From Hymenopus coronatus (Eukaryota > Arthropoda > Insecta > Mantodea > Hymenopodidae), in the NCBI GenBank assembly GCA_030762935.1, contig CM060900.1, forward strand, positions 394,247,632 through 394,311,631: DNA of 64,000 nucleotides, given 5' to 3'. The translations under genes and the position numbers were made by a program. Of the stretch, positions 1-8,210 are shown one piece after another; the first letter of the stretch is position 1; each line of letters opens with the position of its first letter. A model generated the notes under the pieces. It made no database searches. It was not told the DNA's origin and worked only from the letters and a program-made list of their open reading frames with translations.

Positions 1-840
1 AAATGGAAAATGAAAGAATGCCATGAATGCCGGTAATGTCGCATACCTGCCGGATGGGATGGCAACAGTCTGGTTGGATAAATGCTCAAGCTTTCATGGA
101 ATGGTTCCAGCATTTCATTACGACTAACCCACTATGAAGTTTGCGAACTTTGAGGGAATGTTTATCTTCAGGTACAATAAATTAAAATAGCAGCTGACGG
201 TTTTCGGGCAACAGGTTTATATCCTGTGAACAGAGAAATATTTGATTATTCAGAGTTTCAAGAAGTCGAACAGAAATATGAATCAGAAACTGTGCCAGCT
301 CAAATTTCACTCACGGACGACACTCCACCTCCTTCCAGAACTCAAAGTGCATCCAGTCCACAACCGAGCAACAGTACCTTCTCATCCAGTGCCCATTCAG
401 CAGAAACAATATTTTCTGAACAAATATCTCCCATTCAATTACTGAAAATTAAAAGATCTAACCAAGGCCTAAAAGTTCAGCTCAACTTACAACGGGATTT
501 CGCTACAAAAGGACTCCTTAAAATTCTCAGAAAGGTCAAAATGTGAATGTACCCCCTTCAAAGGTTTCACAGAAGAAGCAGAGATGTCCCAAGACAGAAC
601 AGGGGATATTTCCAGTAAGAATGAGGAAAAACGGAAGGACATCACTACACAAGATGAAGAGTGCATGTATTGCAAAAGAAAGTTCTCCGACGATCGTAAG
701 GAGGAAGAATGGATTCAGTGTATCACTTGTGAAGGATGTTAGCATGAGGAATGTTCAGGTGGCGAAAAACAGACTTTTATTTGTGATTACTGTTCATGAA
801 CAGAGAAAAGCAATGCAGGCATTTTCATGTGTATTTTAGG
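1..840 (+). pseudogene. pogo/Tigger-type DDE transposase, 3' part with C-terminal PHD finger
   Basis: This is the C-terminal part of a DNA-transposon transposase; the 5' part lies outside the window. At 75-140 one frame reads SGWINAQAFMEWFQHFI, which resembles the end of the DDE_1 catalytic core (the 'GWM..E.F..WF.HF' region). At about 199-245 another stretch reads DGFRATGLYPVNREIF, the hallmark that ends the catalytic region in pogo/Tigger/jerky-like transposases. A Ser/Pro/Thr-rich linker follows (to 546). At about 659-800 a different frame carries the spacing of a PHD finger: CMYC, then WIQC..C, HEEC and ICDYC. The frame changes between these blocks, and an in-frame TAG sits just before the PHD histidine at about 743, so the gene is dead. 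PHD-ended members of this transposase group are known in invertebrates. Family assignment is by motif only. Confidence 0.72.
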
Positions 841-1255
841 TTTTTCATATTCTAAATGTTTTTAAACATGACAGTCCAATTTATAAGTCGGCTTCAAAGT
901 TCAAGGGTGTTTAAAACTAGGCTAAGTAGTTAGCCATGTCTTAAAAGCTCACTTATGTTTAAGATTTTCAGTGAAAGTGAGACTTAGTTTTGTTTGTGTA
1001 TACTACAATTAAATTTGTCGGGTAATCTCGTATAGTATCCGACATTACCAGCCTATAGCACGACATAAGCATTTTGCCCATTTTCCATTAAATCTCCAAT
1101 AAAATACATGCCCTTCATGTTAAGACCTTGTATGTTTCATAGGATTGAATGCACTGCATATGCAATACATGTGGTAAAATATGCTCTTAGTATAAATTCT
1201 TACACATTACAATTCTCAAAAATGAAAATGGTATCCGACATTCCCCGCCCTTACT
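841..1255. other. AT-rich 3' flank of the pogo-type element
   Basis: No coding signal is seen. An AATAAA lies at 1098-1103 and could be the polyadenylation signal of the transposase above. The short string TATCCGACATT occurs twice (about 1036 and 1231). It may mark an element boundary, but no terminal inverted repeat could be confirmed. Confidence 0.3.
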
Positions 1256-1317
1256 CTATATATAAATAGAAAAAAGGAATAAAATACAAAATGTCGTAAT
1301 AGTAGAAAAATAACATT

Positions 1318-1736
1318 TATAACTCAAACATTTGAAAAACTCCACACTTTGTGCAATGGAAACAACAGCACACAGGTTCATGGAAACATCCACAGTGTGG
1401 GCAACACCAAGTTCCACGAATAGAGCAGTGTTCACAATTACAAGTATTTTTTTTTTTGAAAAAGAAGGAATATGAGAATACGGAATTTTATCACTATAAA
1501 GCACACAAGCCCGACAAGCCCGCAAGACACGCCGGGTTGAACCTAACCGGTATACAATTATGGCCTATATGGTTACAACCACTGCTATAGGCTTTCCATT
1601 GACAGACTTGTTCATGGAAAAAGCTGTCAACTTGACTAAGACAACTTCTGCATTGAAAGTCATTGCAGAAATGTTCAAAAATGCCATACTTGGTGTCTAG
1701 GGTGGCATTGCAAAACGGACACCAACTTTCAGCCAT
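1318..1736 (-). pseudogene. Cys/His-rich ORF2, left (inverted) copy of unknown element
   Basis: This is the minus-strand partner of the plus-strand copy at 6086-6504. It starts with a conserved ATG (1736-1734) and encodes a protein dense in Cys and His: CPFC and CRSC near the N-terminus, CNHIGHNC in the middle, and a CCPHCGC cluster close to the C-terminus. It looks like several zinc-binding knuckles. The frame is lost around 1500-1530, where a few bases are missing relative to the other copy, so it is a pseudogene. Both copies stop at the same place. I do not recognise the family. A viral or mobile-element origin is possible because the gene is multicopy and travels with repeat arrays. It lies 3' of ORF1 on the same strand. 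Confidence 0.5.
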
Positions 1737-1752
1737 ATTAAAGCACTTTAGA

Positions 1753-1762
<10 letters not shown>

Positions 1763-1791
<29 letters not shown>
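1763..1791. repeat. (TA)n microsatellite
   Basis: About 14 TA units lie between ORF1 and ORF2 of the left copy. The corresponding place in the right copy (about 6051-6060) has only about five, so the difference is ordinary microsatellite expansion within a possible intron. Confidence 0.9.
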
Positions 1792-1793
<2 letters not shown>

Positions 1794-1838
1794 CTTTCTA
1801 AAAATAGCAGAAGAACAAGAATAAAAGCTTACCATAGA

Positions 1839-2410
1839 TTAAAAGAAGGAGGAAGTTCGAAGTCTAGGTGTAGTGACGGAATCTCTGGGCACGCACCCGC
1901 TCCTGCCGAATCCGATGGACCTCCCGTTGCGGAGGGTACGGAGAGAACACGTTTCTTGGCCTACGGGGAACAAGAATGGTCTTGGCGTTGGCTCGACAAA
2001 TTCTCTGAAGAAGTCTCTTGAGAGGGCGCTGTCCCAGCTGTCCTCAACTCCCTCGAAGATGTTCAATGCGAGGTAGGAAATGCGATGTTGGAGGCCTCGG
2101 ATATATTGTCAGGCACGAAACCTTGAAAGTAAGTCTCGTCCGACGCTGCGATGGAACGAGGTGAAGAATCAGGAGGGGGTGTTGCTGGACCACAGCCCTC
2201 ACTATCAACCGTCGCAATCGAGGCTCCTACCGAATTCTCACCAAACGTTGCATACCATGAGTCTTGGAATAACTCTAGCAACCTTTGCCGCACATGCGCG
2301 TTATTTAGGAAAGAATCCCATTGCGCTGGCAGAGACAAAGATCTTTCACTCCCGCTGAATAATGATGATGGAGATGATGCTGGACAATTCTAATGCTGAT
2401 CACTAGCCAT
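1839..2410 (-). pseudogene. Ser/Pro-rich ORF1, left (inverted) copy of unknown element
   Basis: This is the inverted homologue of the intact ORF1 at 5417-6013. The ATG at 2410-2408 sits in the same context, but an in-frame TAG follows six codons later. Recognisable blocks are QWDSFLNN, LFQDSWYATFGEN, the Pro-rich CGPATPPPDS and SWDSALSRDFFREFV. There is a second break near 2065 and a frame change in the last third. The broken copy beside an open one suggests duplication followed by decay of this arm. The product is unrecognised; the protein is acidic, Ser/Pro-rich at its N-terminus and lacks predicted membrane segments. Confidence 0.5.
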
Positions 2411-2600
2411 GCTGAATATTGAATACCAATGCTGCAATTATATGCTGCAGAGAAAGGCAAAAAGCGATGGGTGGGGGGAGCTGTTCACACGGGACAGAAA
2501 GCAATGTCAGCACTGTGACCGGAGATGATGCAAGATTGCGCAAGCCAGAAAAACTCCACCGGATGAGAACCAGACATCCACATGGTACGTTGCGCAATAA
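2411..2600 (-). promoter_or_regulatory. conserved leader upstream of ORF1, left copy
   Basis: A block of roughly 175 bp directly upstream of the ORF1 ATG is conserved in sequence and position before each ORF1 copy (here, at 5241-5416 and at 7212-7398). It contains the shared strings TTTTCTGGCTTGCGCAATCT and ATAATTGCAGCA. It lies between the tandem-repeat array and the ORF, so it is a candidate promoter plus 5' UTR; no promoter motif is proven. Confidence 0.4.
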
Positions 2601-2620
2601 GATGAGCTAATGACTTCCGG

Positions 2621-3480
2621 TTACATCGATGAAAAGAGAAGAACGGGACGAGAAGGCACATTGAGCGTAAAAGAACGGTGCGAAAATGCAATGCGAGCGT
2701 AAATGAAGAGCGGTACGAGAAGGCGATTGAAGTGTAAAGGAAGAACGGGCCGAGAAGAAGGTGTGAGTGTAGAGAAAGAACTGGCCAAAATGGTGTGATG
2801 TGAGTGCAGAGATGAACGGATCGAGAAGGCGATGTGAGTGTAAATGAAGAACGTGCCGAGAGTGTGATGTTTAGTGTAAAGGAAGAACGTGCCGAGAAGT
2901 CGATGTGAGCGTAAAAGAAGAGTGGATCGAGAAGGTGATATGACCGTGAAAGAACAACGGGCCGAGAAGGCTATGTGAGCGTAAAGAAAAACGGGAGGAG
3001 AAGGTAATGTGAGTATAAAAGAAGAACGTGCAGGGAAAGCGATGTGAATTGTAAAGAAGAACGGGCCGAGAAGACGATGTTAGTGTAGAGACGAACGTGC
3101 AGAGAATGTGATGTGAGTGTTAAGGAAGAACGGGCCGAGAAGGCGATGCGATTTGAGTGTAAAAGAAAGTGATTTAAAATGACAATCGCATAAAGACAGC
3201 CATTAAAACATTTGACAATGCATAGCCCGTAGCTATAGCTCCCTTCTATTTGAATAAGAAGGAGATTCTGCTAATGTTCATTTCTATTAGCATGGTGTTG
3301 AACAGGCAAGAAGGCTATGGGAGGGGGAGTTGTTCACGAAGAACGGATCGAGAAGGCGATGTGAGTCTAGAGGAGGAACGGGCCGGGATGGCGATGTGAG
3401 AGTACAAGAAGAACGGGTCGAGAAAGCGATGCGAGCGTAAAAGACGAACGGACCGAGAAGGCTATGTGAGCGTAAAAGAA
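2621..3480 (-). repeat. tandem array of ~35-bp units, left arm
   Basis: About 20 or more imperfect copies of a unit that on this strand reads roughly GTAAAGGAAGAACGGGCCGA followed by GAAGGCGATGTGAGT. Units vary by a few bases and single-base indels. The same unit, inverted, precedes the right copy (5005-5200) and the third leader (6945-7210). No spacers of constant length separate unrelated sequence, so this is not a CRISPR-like array. Confidence 0.85.
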
Positions 3481-3489
3481 AAACGGAAG

Positions 3490-3640
3490 CTGGAGAACTC
3501 TGCTGATGAATACTGAATACCAATGCTACAATTATATGCAGCCGAGAAAGGCAAGAAGACGATGTTCACACGGGACAGAAAGCGGTGTCAACACTCCGAC
3601 CGGATACGGTGCAACGTTGCGCAAGCCAGACAATCTCTGT
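3490..3640 (-). repeat. orphan copy of the ORF1 leader
   Basis: This region repeats the leader seen at 2411-2600, including ACCAATGCTACAATTATATG and the GCGCAAGCCAGA string, but no ORF1 follows. A shorter relic of the same block lies at about 3285-3340. It implies repeated duplication of the leader-array unit in this region. Confidence 0.55.
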
Positions 3641-3789
3641 GAGAAAGAAATATTTGCACAATATAAGTATGGTATTCGTTCTTTAGAGAATACATTGCTT
3701 GTACAACGAATATAATATAACATATTGAGAGAAAAACAAAATTTACAAAGAAAACTTACAAGGTAGAATTTAATAGACAACAAAATATC

Positions 3790-4491
3790 CATATTAAAAT
3801 ACATATTAGCTGATATAAATTTCATCAAGATGTCTTATATACTGTGGATTTATAACGTTCAAGAGAGAGATAATTTCTTTTTCTTGATGACAACTTATTA
3901 CTTTCTCTATACGTACTATGTACATAGTGTATACAGAAGGTAATGCAGTCCACCAAAAAATTCGATTCCGAGATTTCATCGGAAATATGTTTTAAGTTCC
4001 CCTGTATCCAAAAAAAAAAGGAATTTCAGAAAAAGGTCCGTGTGTGTCCGTGTGTCTGTGAACACGATAACTCAAAAACGAAAAGTCGGTAAAATACCAA
4101 ACTTGGTATTTAAGTTTAGTATCTTCCATGGATGCGACACGAAGATTTTGAGAAAAATCCCCCCACCCCAAACTACCCTTTACTTGGAACATGTTTCGAT
4201 AATTTTTGGTTGCCGGGAATCAAACCCGGGACCTCCCATAGCCATATTAAAATACATATTAGCTGATATAAATTTCTGCAAGATGTCTTATATACTGTGG
4301 ATTTATAACGTTTAAGGGAGAGATAATTTCTTTTTCTTGATGACAACTGTTTGCTTTCTCTATACGCACTATGTACATACCGTATAGAGAAGGTATTGCA
4401 CACCACCAAAAAATTCTATATCAAGATTTCACCGGAAATATGTTTTAGAATCCCTTGTATCCAAAAAAAAAGTACTTTCAGAACAAGCTCC

Positions 4492-4551
<60 letters not shown>

Positions 4552-4965
4552 TCCGTGTGTCTGTGAACGCGATAACTCAAAAACGAAAAGTCGGTAAAAT
4601 ACCAAACTTGGTATTTTAGTTTAGTATCTTCCATGGCTGCGACACGAAGATATTTAGAAAAATCCCCCCACCCCAAACTACCCTTTACATGGAACATGTT
4701 TCGAATATTCTTGGTTGCCGGGAATCGAACCCGGGACCTCCGACGCCCATATTAAAATACATATTAGCTGATATAAATTTCTGCGAGATGTGTTATATAC
4801 TGTGGATTTATAACGTTTAAGGGAGAGAGAATTTCTTTTTTTTTTTTATGTCACCTTTTTACTCTCTCTATACGCACTACGTACATAGTGTATAGAGAAG
4901 ATATTGCACTCCACCAAAGAAATTCGATACCGAGAATTCACCTGAAAAATATGTTTTAGGATCCC
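3790..4965. repeat. three tandem units of ~0.45-0.5 kb carrying a tRNA-like T-arm
   Basis: Unit 1 covers about 3790-4243, unit 2 about 4244-4748 (longer because of an internal GT run), and unit 3 is partial from 4749. Each starts with ATATTAAAATACATATTAGC. The first two end with TGGTTGCCGGGAATC and ACCCGGGACCTCC, which on the minus strand is a perfect tRNA T-arm/box B (GGTTCGATTCCCGG) plus a CAACCA end. Short reading frames in the units are repeated junk. A worn copy of the same repeat is at about 41750-42050 on the minus strand, so the unit is dispersed as well as tandem. Confidence 0.75.
4494..4549. repeat. (GT)n microsatellite
   Basis: About 28 GT units inside unit 2 of the tandem repeat. 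Unit 1 has only GTGTGTGT at the same position, so the run expanded after the units duplicated. Confidence 0.95.
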
Positions 4966-4969
4966 CCCC

Positions 4970-5003
4970 GCCGGAGGTCCCGGGTTCGATTCCCGCCAAC
5001 CAT
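4970..5003 (+). repeat. tRNA-like T-arm in opposite orientation
   Basis: GGAGGTCCCGGGTTCGATTC followed by CCGCCAACCA reads as a tRNA 3' half on the plus strand. The same piece is on the minus strand at 4207-4238 and 4712-4743. It marks the point where the left side of the large inverted repeat turns into the right side. Confidence 0.6.
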
Positions 5004-5004
5004 C

Positions 5005-5200
5005 TTGGGCCGTTCTTCCTCTACACCACATCACCATCTTGGCCGATTCTTCCTTTACACTCACACCGTCTTCTCGGCCCGTTCTTCCTTTACACTTCAA
5101 TCACCTTCTCGTACCGCTCTACATTTACGCTAGCATTGACTTCTCGTACCGTTCTCTTACGCTCACAGTGCCTTCTCGTCCCGTTCTTTTGTTTTCACCG
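5005..5200 (+). repeat. tandem array of ~35-bp units, right arm
   Basis: About five units (TTCTCGGCCCGTTCTTCCTT plus TACACTCACAC-like sequence), the inverted equivalent of the array at 2621-3480. It stands directly upstream of the leader and the open ORF1. The array is much shorter on this side. Confidence 0.85.
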
Positions 5201-5240
5201 CTGTAACCGGACGTCATTAGATCAGCTTATCTCGCAACCT

Positions 5241-5416
5241 ACCAAGTGGATGTCTGGTTCACATCCGGTGGAGTTTTTCTGGCTTGCGCAATCTTGCACC
5301 ATCTCCGGTCGGAGTGCTGACATTGCTTTCGGTCCCGTGTGAACAGGTCCCCCACCCTTCGCCTTCTTGCCTTTCTCTGAAGCATATAATTGCAGCATTG
5401 GTATTCAATATTCAGC
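5241..5416 (+). promoter_or_regulatory. conserved leader upstream of the open ORF1
   Basis: This is the plus-strand copy of the block described at 2411-2600, ending directly at the ORF1 ATG. It includes TCTGGTTCACATCCGGTGGA and CATCTCCGGTCGGAGTGCTG. Retention of the block before three different ORF1 copies suggests it contains the element's promoter or 5' UTR. This is inference from position only. Confidence 0.42.
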
Positions 5417-6013
5417 ATGGCTAGTGATCAGCAGCAGAGTTCTCCAGCTTCATCTCCAGCATCATCATCATTCAGCGGGATTGAAAGATCTTTGTCTCCG
5501 CCAGAGCAATGGGATTCTTTCCTAAATAACGGGCATGTGCTGCAAAGGTTGCAAGAGTTATTCCAAGACTCATGGTATGCAACGTTTGGTGAGAATTTGG
5601 TAGGAGCCTCGATTGCGACGGTTGGTAGTGAGGGCTGTGGTCCAGCAACACCCCCTCCTGATTCTCCACCTCGTTCCATCGCAGCGTCGGACGAGACCGA
5701 CTTTCAACGTTTCGTGCCGGACAATATATCCGAGGCCACCAACATCGCATTTCCTACCTCGCAATTGAACATCTTCGAGGAAGTTAAGGACAGCTGGGAC
5801 AGCGCCCTCTCAAGAGATTTCTTCAGAGAATTTGTCGAGCAAACGCCAGGACCACCTCTTGTTCCCATGAGGCCAAGAAACGTGTTCTCTCCGTACCCTC
5901 CGCAACGGGAGGTCCATCGGATTCGGCAGGAGCGGGTGCGTGCCCAGAGTGACCTGGTGATTCCGTCACTGCACCTAGACTTCGAACTTCCTCCTTTTTT
6001 CAATCTATGGTAA
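5417..6013 (+). CDS. ORF1 of unknown inverted element, Ser/Pro-rich protein (198 aa)
   Basis: An open frame of 198 codons starting at the ATG conserved in all copies (MASD). Order along the protein: a Ser/Gln/Pro-rich tail (residues 1-25), a hydrophobic/aromatic block (QWDSFLNN to FQDSWYATFGEN, about 30-62), a Pro-rich stretch (CGPATPPPDSPP), an acidic block (EEVKDSWDSALSRDFFREF), and a basic region (RQERVRAQSD) near the end. No signal peptide, membrane span or known domain is seen. Upstream are the leader and the repeat array; downstream is Cys-rich ORF2. The stop codon overlaps a good splice donor (GTAAGC at 6010), so this may be exon 1 of one longer protein. It could be a viral, mobile-element or multicopy host gene; I do not recognise it. 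Confidence 0.5.
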   Translation: MASDQQQSSPASSPASSSFSGIERSLSPPEQWDSFLNNGHVLQRLQELFQDSWYATFGENLVGASIATVGSEGCGPATPPPDSPPRSIAASDETDFQRFVPDNISEATNIAFPTSQLNIFEEVKDSWDSALSRDFFREFVEQTPGPPLVPMRPRNVFSPYPPQREVHRIRQERVRAQSDLVIPSLHLDFELPPFFNLW

Positions 6014-6096
6014 GCTTTTCTTCTTTTTATTCTGCTATTTTTAGAAAGCTATATATATATTTTTTTGTTTCTAAAGTGTTTTAATATGCCTGATAG
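6010..6096 (+). other. possible 87-bp intron joining ORF1 and ORF2
   Basis: The sequence runs from GTAAGC to TGATAG. Removing it would join the ORF1 frame to the Cys-rich frame without a shift. The GTAAGC donor is also conserved in the inverted copy, but the acceptor there is weaker. Alternatively ORF2 starts at its own ATG (6086), also conserved in both copies. RNA evidence would decide. Confidence 0.3.
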
Positions 6097-6504
6097 GTGG
6101 TGTCCGTTTTGCAATGCCACCCTAGACACCAAGTTTGGCATTTTTGGACATATCTACAATGACTTTCAATGCAGAAATTGTCTTAGTCAAGTTGACACCT
6201 TTTCCATTAACAAGTCTGTCAATGGAAAGCCTATAGCAGTGGTTGTAACCATTTAGGCCATAGTTGTATACCGGTTAGGTTCAACGCGGCGTGTCTTGCT
6301 TGTCAGGCTCATCGGGCTTGTGTGCTTTATAATGATAACATTTCGTATTCGCATATTCCTTCTTTTTAAAAAAAGACTTGTAATTGTGAACACTGCTCTA
6401 TTCGTGGAACTTGGTGTTGCCCACACTGTGGATGTTTCCATGAACCTGTGTGCTCTTGTTTCCATTGCACAAAGTGTGGGGTTTTTCAAATGTTTGAGTT
6501 ATAA
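6086..6504 (+). pseudogene. Cys/His-rich ORF2, right copy of unknown element
   Basis: The gene begins with an ATG shared with the inverted copy and encodes repeated Cys/His pairs: CPFC and CRNC (from 6101), CNHLGHSC (about 6244) and, near the end, CNCEHC and CCPHCGC (from 6379), finishing at TAA 6502-6504. The spacing suggests two or three zinc-binding modules. The copy is broken: a frame change between about 6186 and 6217, and an in-frame TAA at 6367-6369 just before the last Cys cluster. Damage differs from that of the left copy, so the two arms decayed independently. No family match is recognised; a viral or transposon protein is possible. Confidence 0.5.
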
Positions 6505-6944
6505 CTGTTATTTTTCTACTATTACATTTTGTATCTTATTTCCTTCTTCTCTATATATATGCTTTCATCATTCCTGTTCCATCTATTTCTTCCTTTCTTT
6601 CTTTCACTTTTTTTATTTTGTACATGCTTTTTATAATTAATAAATTCAATTGTTCATTCTTATATGGTTGTGTTATATTCATTTATATTTATACATATAC
6701 TGTTTAGCTAGATGGCTTTTATTTAGCGATTACAAAGGTTAGATAGATTAGGATTATTCCCGTAACCCACCCATCCTGGTGTTTTCTCAGTCATGTGTGC
6801 GAGTGAATGTGTGTATGAATGTGTATTCAAATTTCAACTAGTCGACTTGCAGCATCATCGATGTTCGCGTCTCTCCTCCAGGTAAGTATGTTTTTTATTT
6901 TTTTAAAATATCTAGCTAGAATATGTTTTTCTCATCGTCAAGCA
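6505..6944 (+). other. 3' region of the right copy and an orphan splice donor
   Basis: A pyrimidine-rich stretch is followed by AATAAA at 6639-6644, a plausible polyadenylation signal for the ORF1-ORF2 unit. Beyond it, CTCCAG|GTAAGTATG at 6876-6890 is an almost ideal splice donor followed by a T-rich tract. No coding exon could be assigned to it. Confidence 0.35.
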
Positions 6945-7210
6945 CGTTCTCACCACGTTTTTCCTTTACGCTCACATAGCCTTCTTAGCCCGTTCTTCTT
7001 CTTCTTTATCCTCACATAGCCTTCCCGGCCCGTTCTTCTTTTACGGTCATATCACCTTCCCGGCCCGTTCTTCATTAAGCTGGCATCGACTTCTCGTCTC
7101 GTGCTTTTACGCTCGCATTGCACTCTCGGCATGTTCTTCATTTACGCTCACTTCGCCTTCTCGTCCCGTTCTTTTACGCACGCATTGACTTATAGGCCCG
7201 TTCTTTTAGG
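6945..7210 (+). repeat. third ~35-bp tandem array
   Basis: About seven units of the same type as at 5005-5200, same orientation (CCCGTTCTTC, TTACGCTCAC motifs), leading into a third copy of the ORF1 leader. This shows that array and leader duplicate together. Confidence 0.8.
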
Positions 7211-7211
7211 G

Positions 7212-7398
7212 TGGGTGTCTGGTTCACACCCGGTGGAGTTTTTCTGGCTTGCGCAATCTTGCACCATCTCCGGTCGGAGTGCTGACACCGCTTTCTGTAC
7301 CGTGTGAACATCTCCCCCACACACCGTATTATTGCCTTTCTCTACTACATATAATTGCAGCAATGCCATTCAGTATCCGAGGCCACCACACATTCAGC
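7212..7398 (+). promoter_or_regulatory. third copy of the ORF1 leader
   Basis: The block matches 5241-5416 closely at its start (GTCTGGTTCACACCCGGTGG and the GCGCAATCTTGCACCATCTC string) and diverges towards the ATG at 7399, where about 25 bp of different sequence has been inserted. Confidence 0.4.
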
Positions 7399-7506
7399 AT
7401 GACTAGTGTACAGACCACAGATTCTTCTTCTTCTTCCTATACATCTGCGTCACCTGTTTCTTCTTTAGGCGACAGTGTTCTATCGTTTTTCCCGCCAGCG
7501 CAGTAG
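7399..7506 (+). pseudogene. diverged third ORF1 start
   Basis: The ATG sits in the same context as ORF1 (TTCAGCATGACTAGTG) and the 35-codon product is Ser/Thr-rich like the ORF1 N-terminus, ending at TAG 7504-7506. After the Ser-rich start the sequence no longer resembles ORF1. It is either a truncated ORF1 or a different member of the same multigene set. Confidence 0.35.
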
Positions 7507-7636
7507 ACATCATTTATGAACAACGAGCAAATTATGGAACGTCCACCGGGTCCACCATCGCCGATGTACCCCTTCCATTTTCCAATCATCGCCATCAATT
7601 CTCCTTTTATCATTCGGATTAGCAAGGTCGAGTACC

Positions 7637-7760
7637 CATAATCCTGCAACCAGGGGGTTAAGCGCCACTGTCACGTTAATCCACTGCATTAAGAGAAAAT
7701 GGCGGGAAATTTGACAATTGCAAAGCTATGGATCAGCGGATTATCTCTTACACTTTGATA
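7637..7760. repeat. half copy of foldback MITE
   Basis: CATAATCCTGCAACCAGG through AAATGGCGGGAAATTTGACA and the ATGGATCAGCGGAT core match the left half of the complete foldback at 8015-8210; the right half is missing. Confidence 0.7.
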
Positions 7761-7822
7761 AACATTATTTTTTATCCTGTGCTAAAGACCAGTGAGCGCG
7801 TGATATTCAAAGCAAGGTAAAG

Positions 7823-7826
<4 letters not shown>

Positions 7827-7866
<40 letters not shown>
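7827..7866. repeat. (AT)n microsatellite
   Basis: About 19 uninterrupted AT units. Confidence 0.95.
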
Positions 7867-7868
<2 letters not shown>

Positions 7869-8014
7869 AATTGTGCATGTGGTTCCTTAAATAAAAATCA
7901 GTTTTTTTTTCATGTATTCAATATCGTATTGCATGAGAATATGAAATAAGTATATCTGCGATATGAACTTGTTGTTTATTAGGTTTTGCATCCGGAATGG
8001 CAAGTAGAGTTATC

Positions 8015-8210
8015 CATAATCCTGCCACCAGGGTTTTAAGCCCTAGTGTCGCGTTAATCCGCCGCCTCAAGAAAATGGCGGGAAATTTGAATATTGCAAA
8101 GGTATGGATCAGCGGATACACCTTTTCAATTTTCAAATTTCCCCCCATTTTCTTAAGGCGGCGGATTAACGCGACACTAGCGCTTAAACCCCTCCTGGTG
8201 GCAGGATTAT
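8015..8210. mobile_element. foldback MITE with ~83-bp arms
   Basis: The left arm (CATAATCCTGCCACCAGG to AAATTTGAATATT) is the reverse complement of the right arm (AATTTTCAAATTT to CCTGGTGGCAGGATTAT) with a few mismatches, around a core of roughly 30 bp. It encodes nothing of its own. The half copy 300 bp upstream shows it is a repeat family. No target duplication is clear. The superfamily is unknown. Confidence 0.75.

Noticed and set aside
3992..4697. Two similar proteins of 66-93 residues (GWGDFS..LRVA.MEDTKLKYQ)
   Set aside because: They are the same frame in successive tandem repeat units and include the GT run; no coding evidence.
5220..5290. tRNA-like promoter (box B) in the ORF1 leader
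   Set aside because: GGTTCACATCC resembles box B, but it sits in a stem-loop of the wrong geometry and no box A is present at the proper distance.
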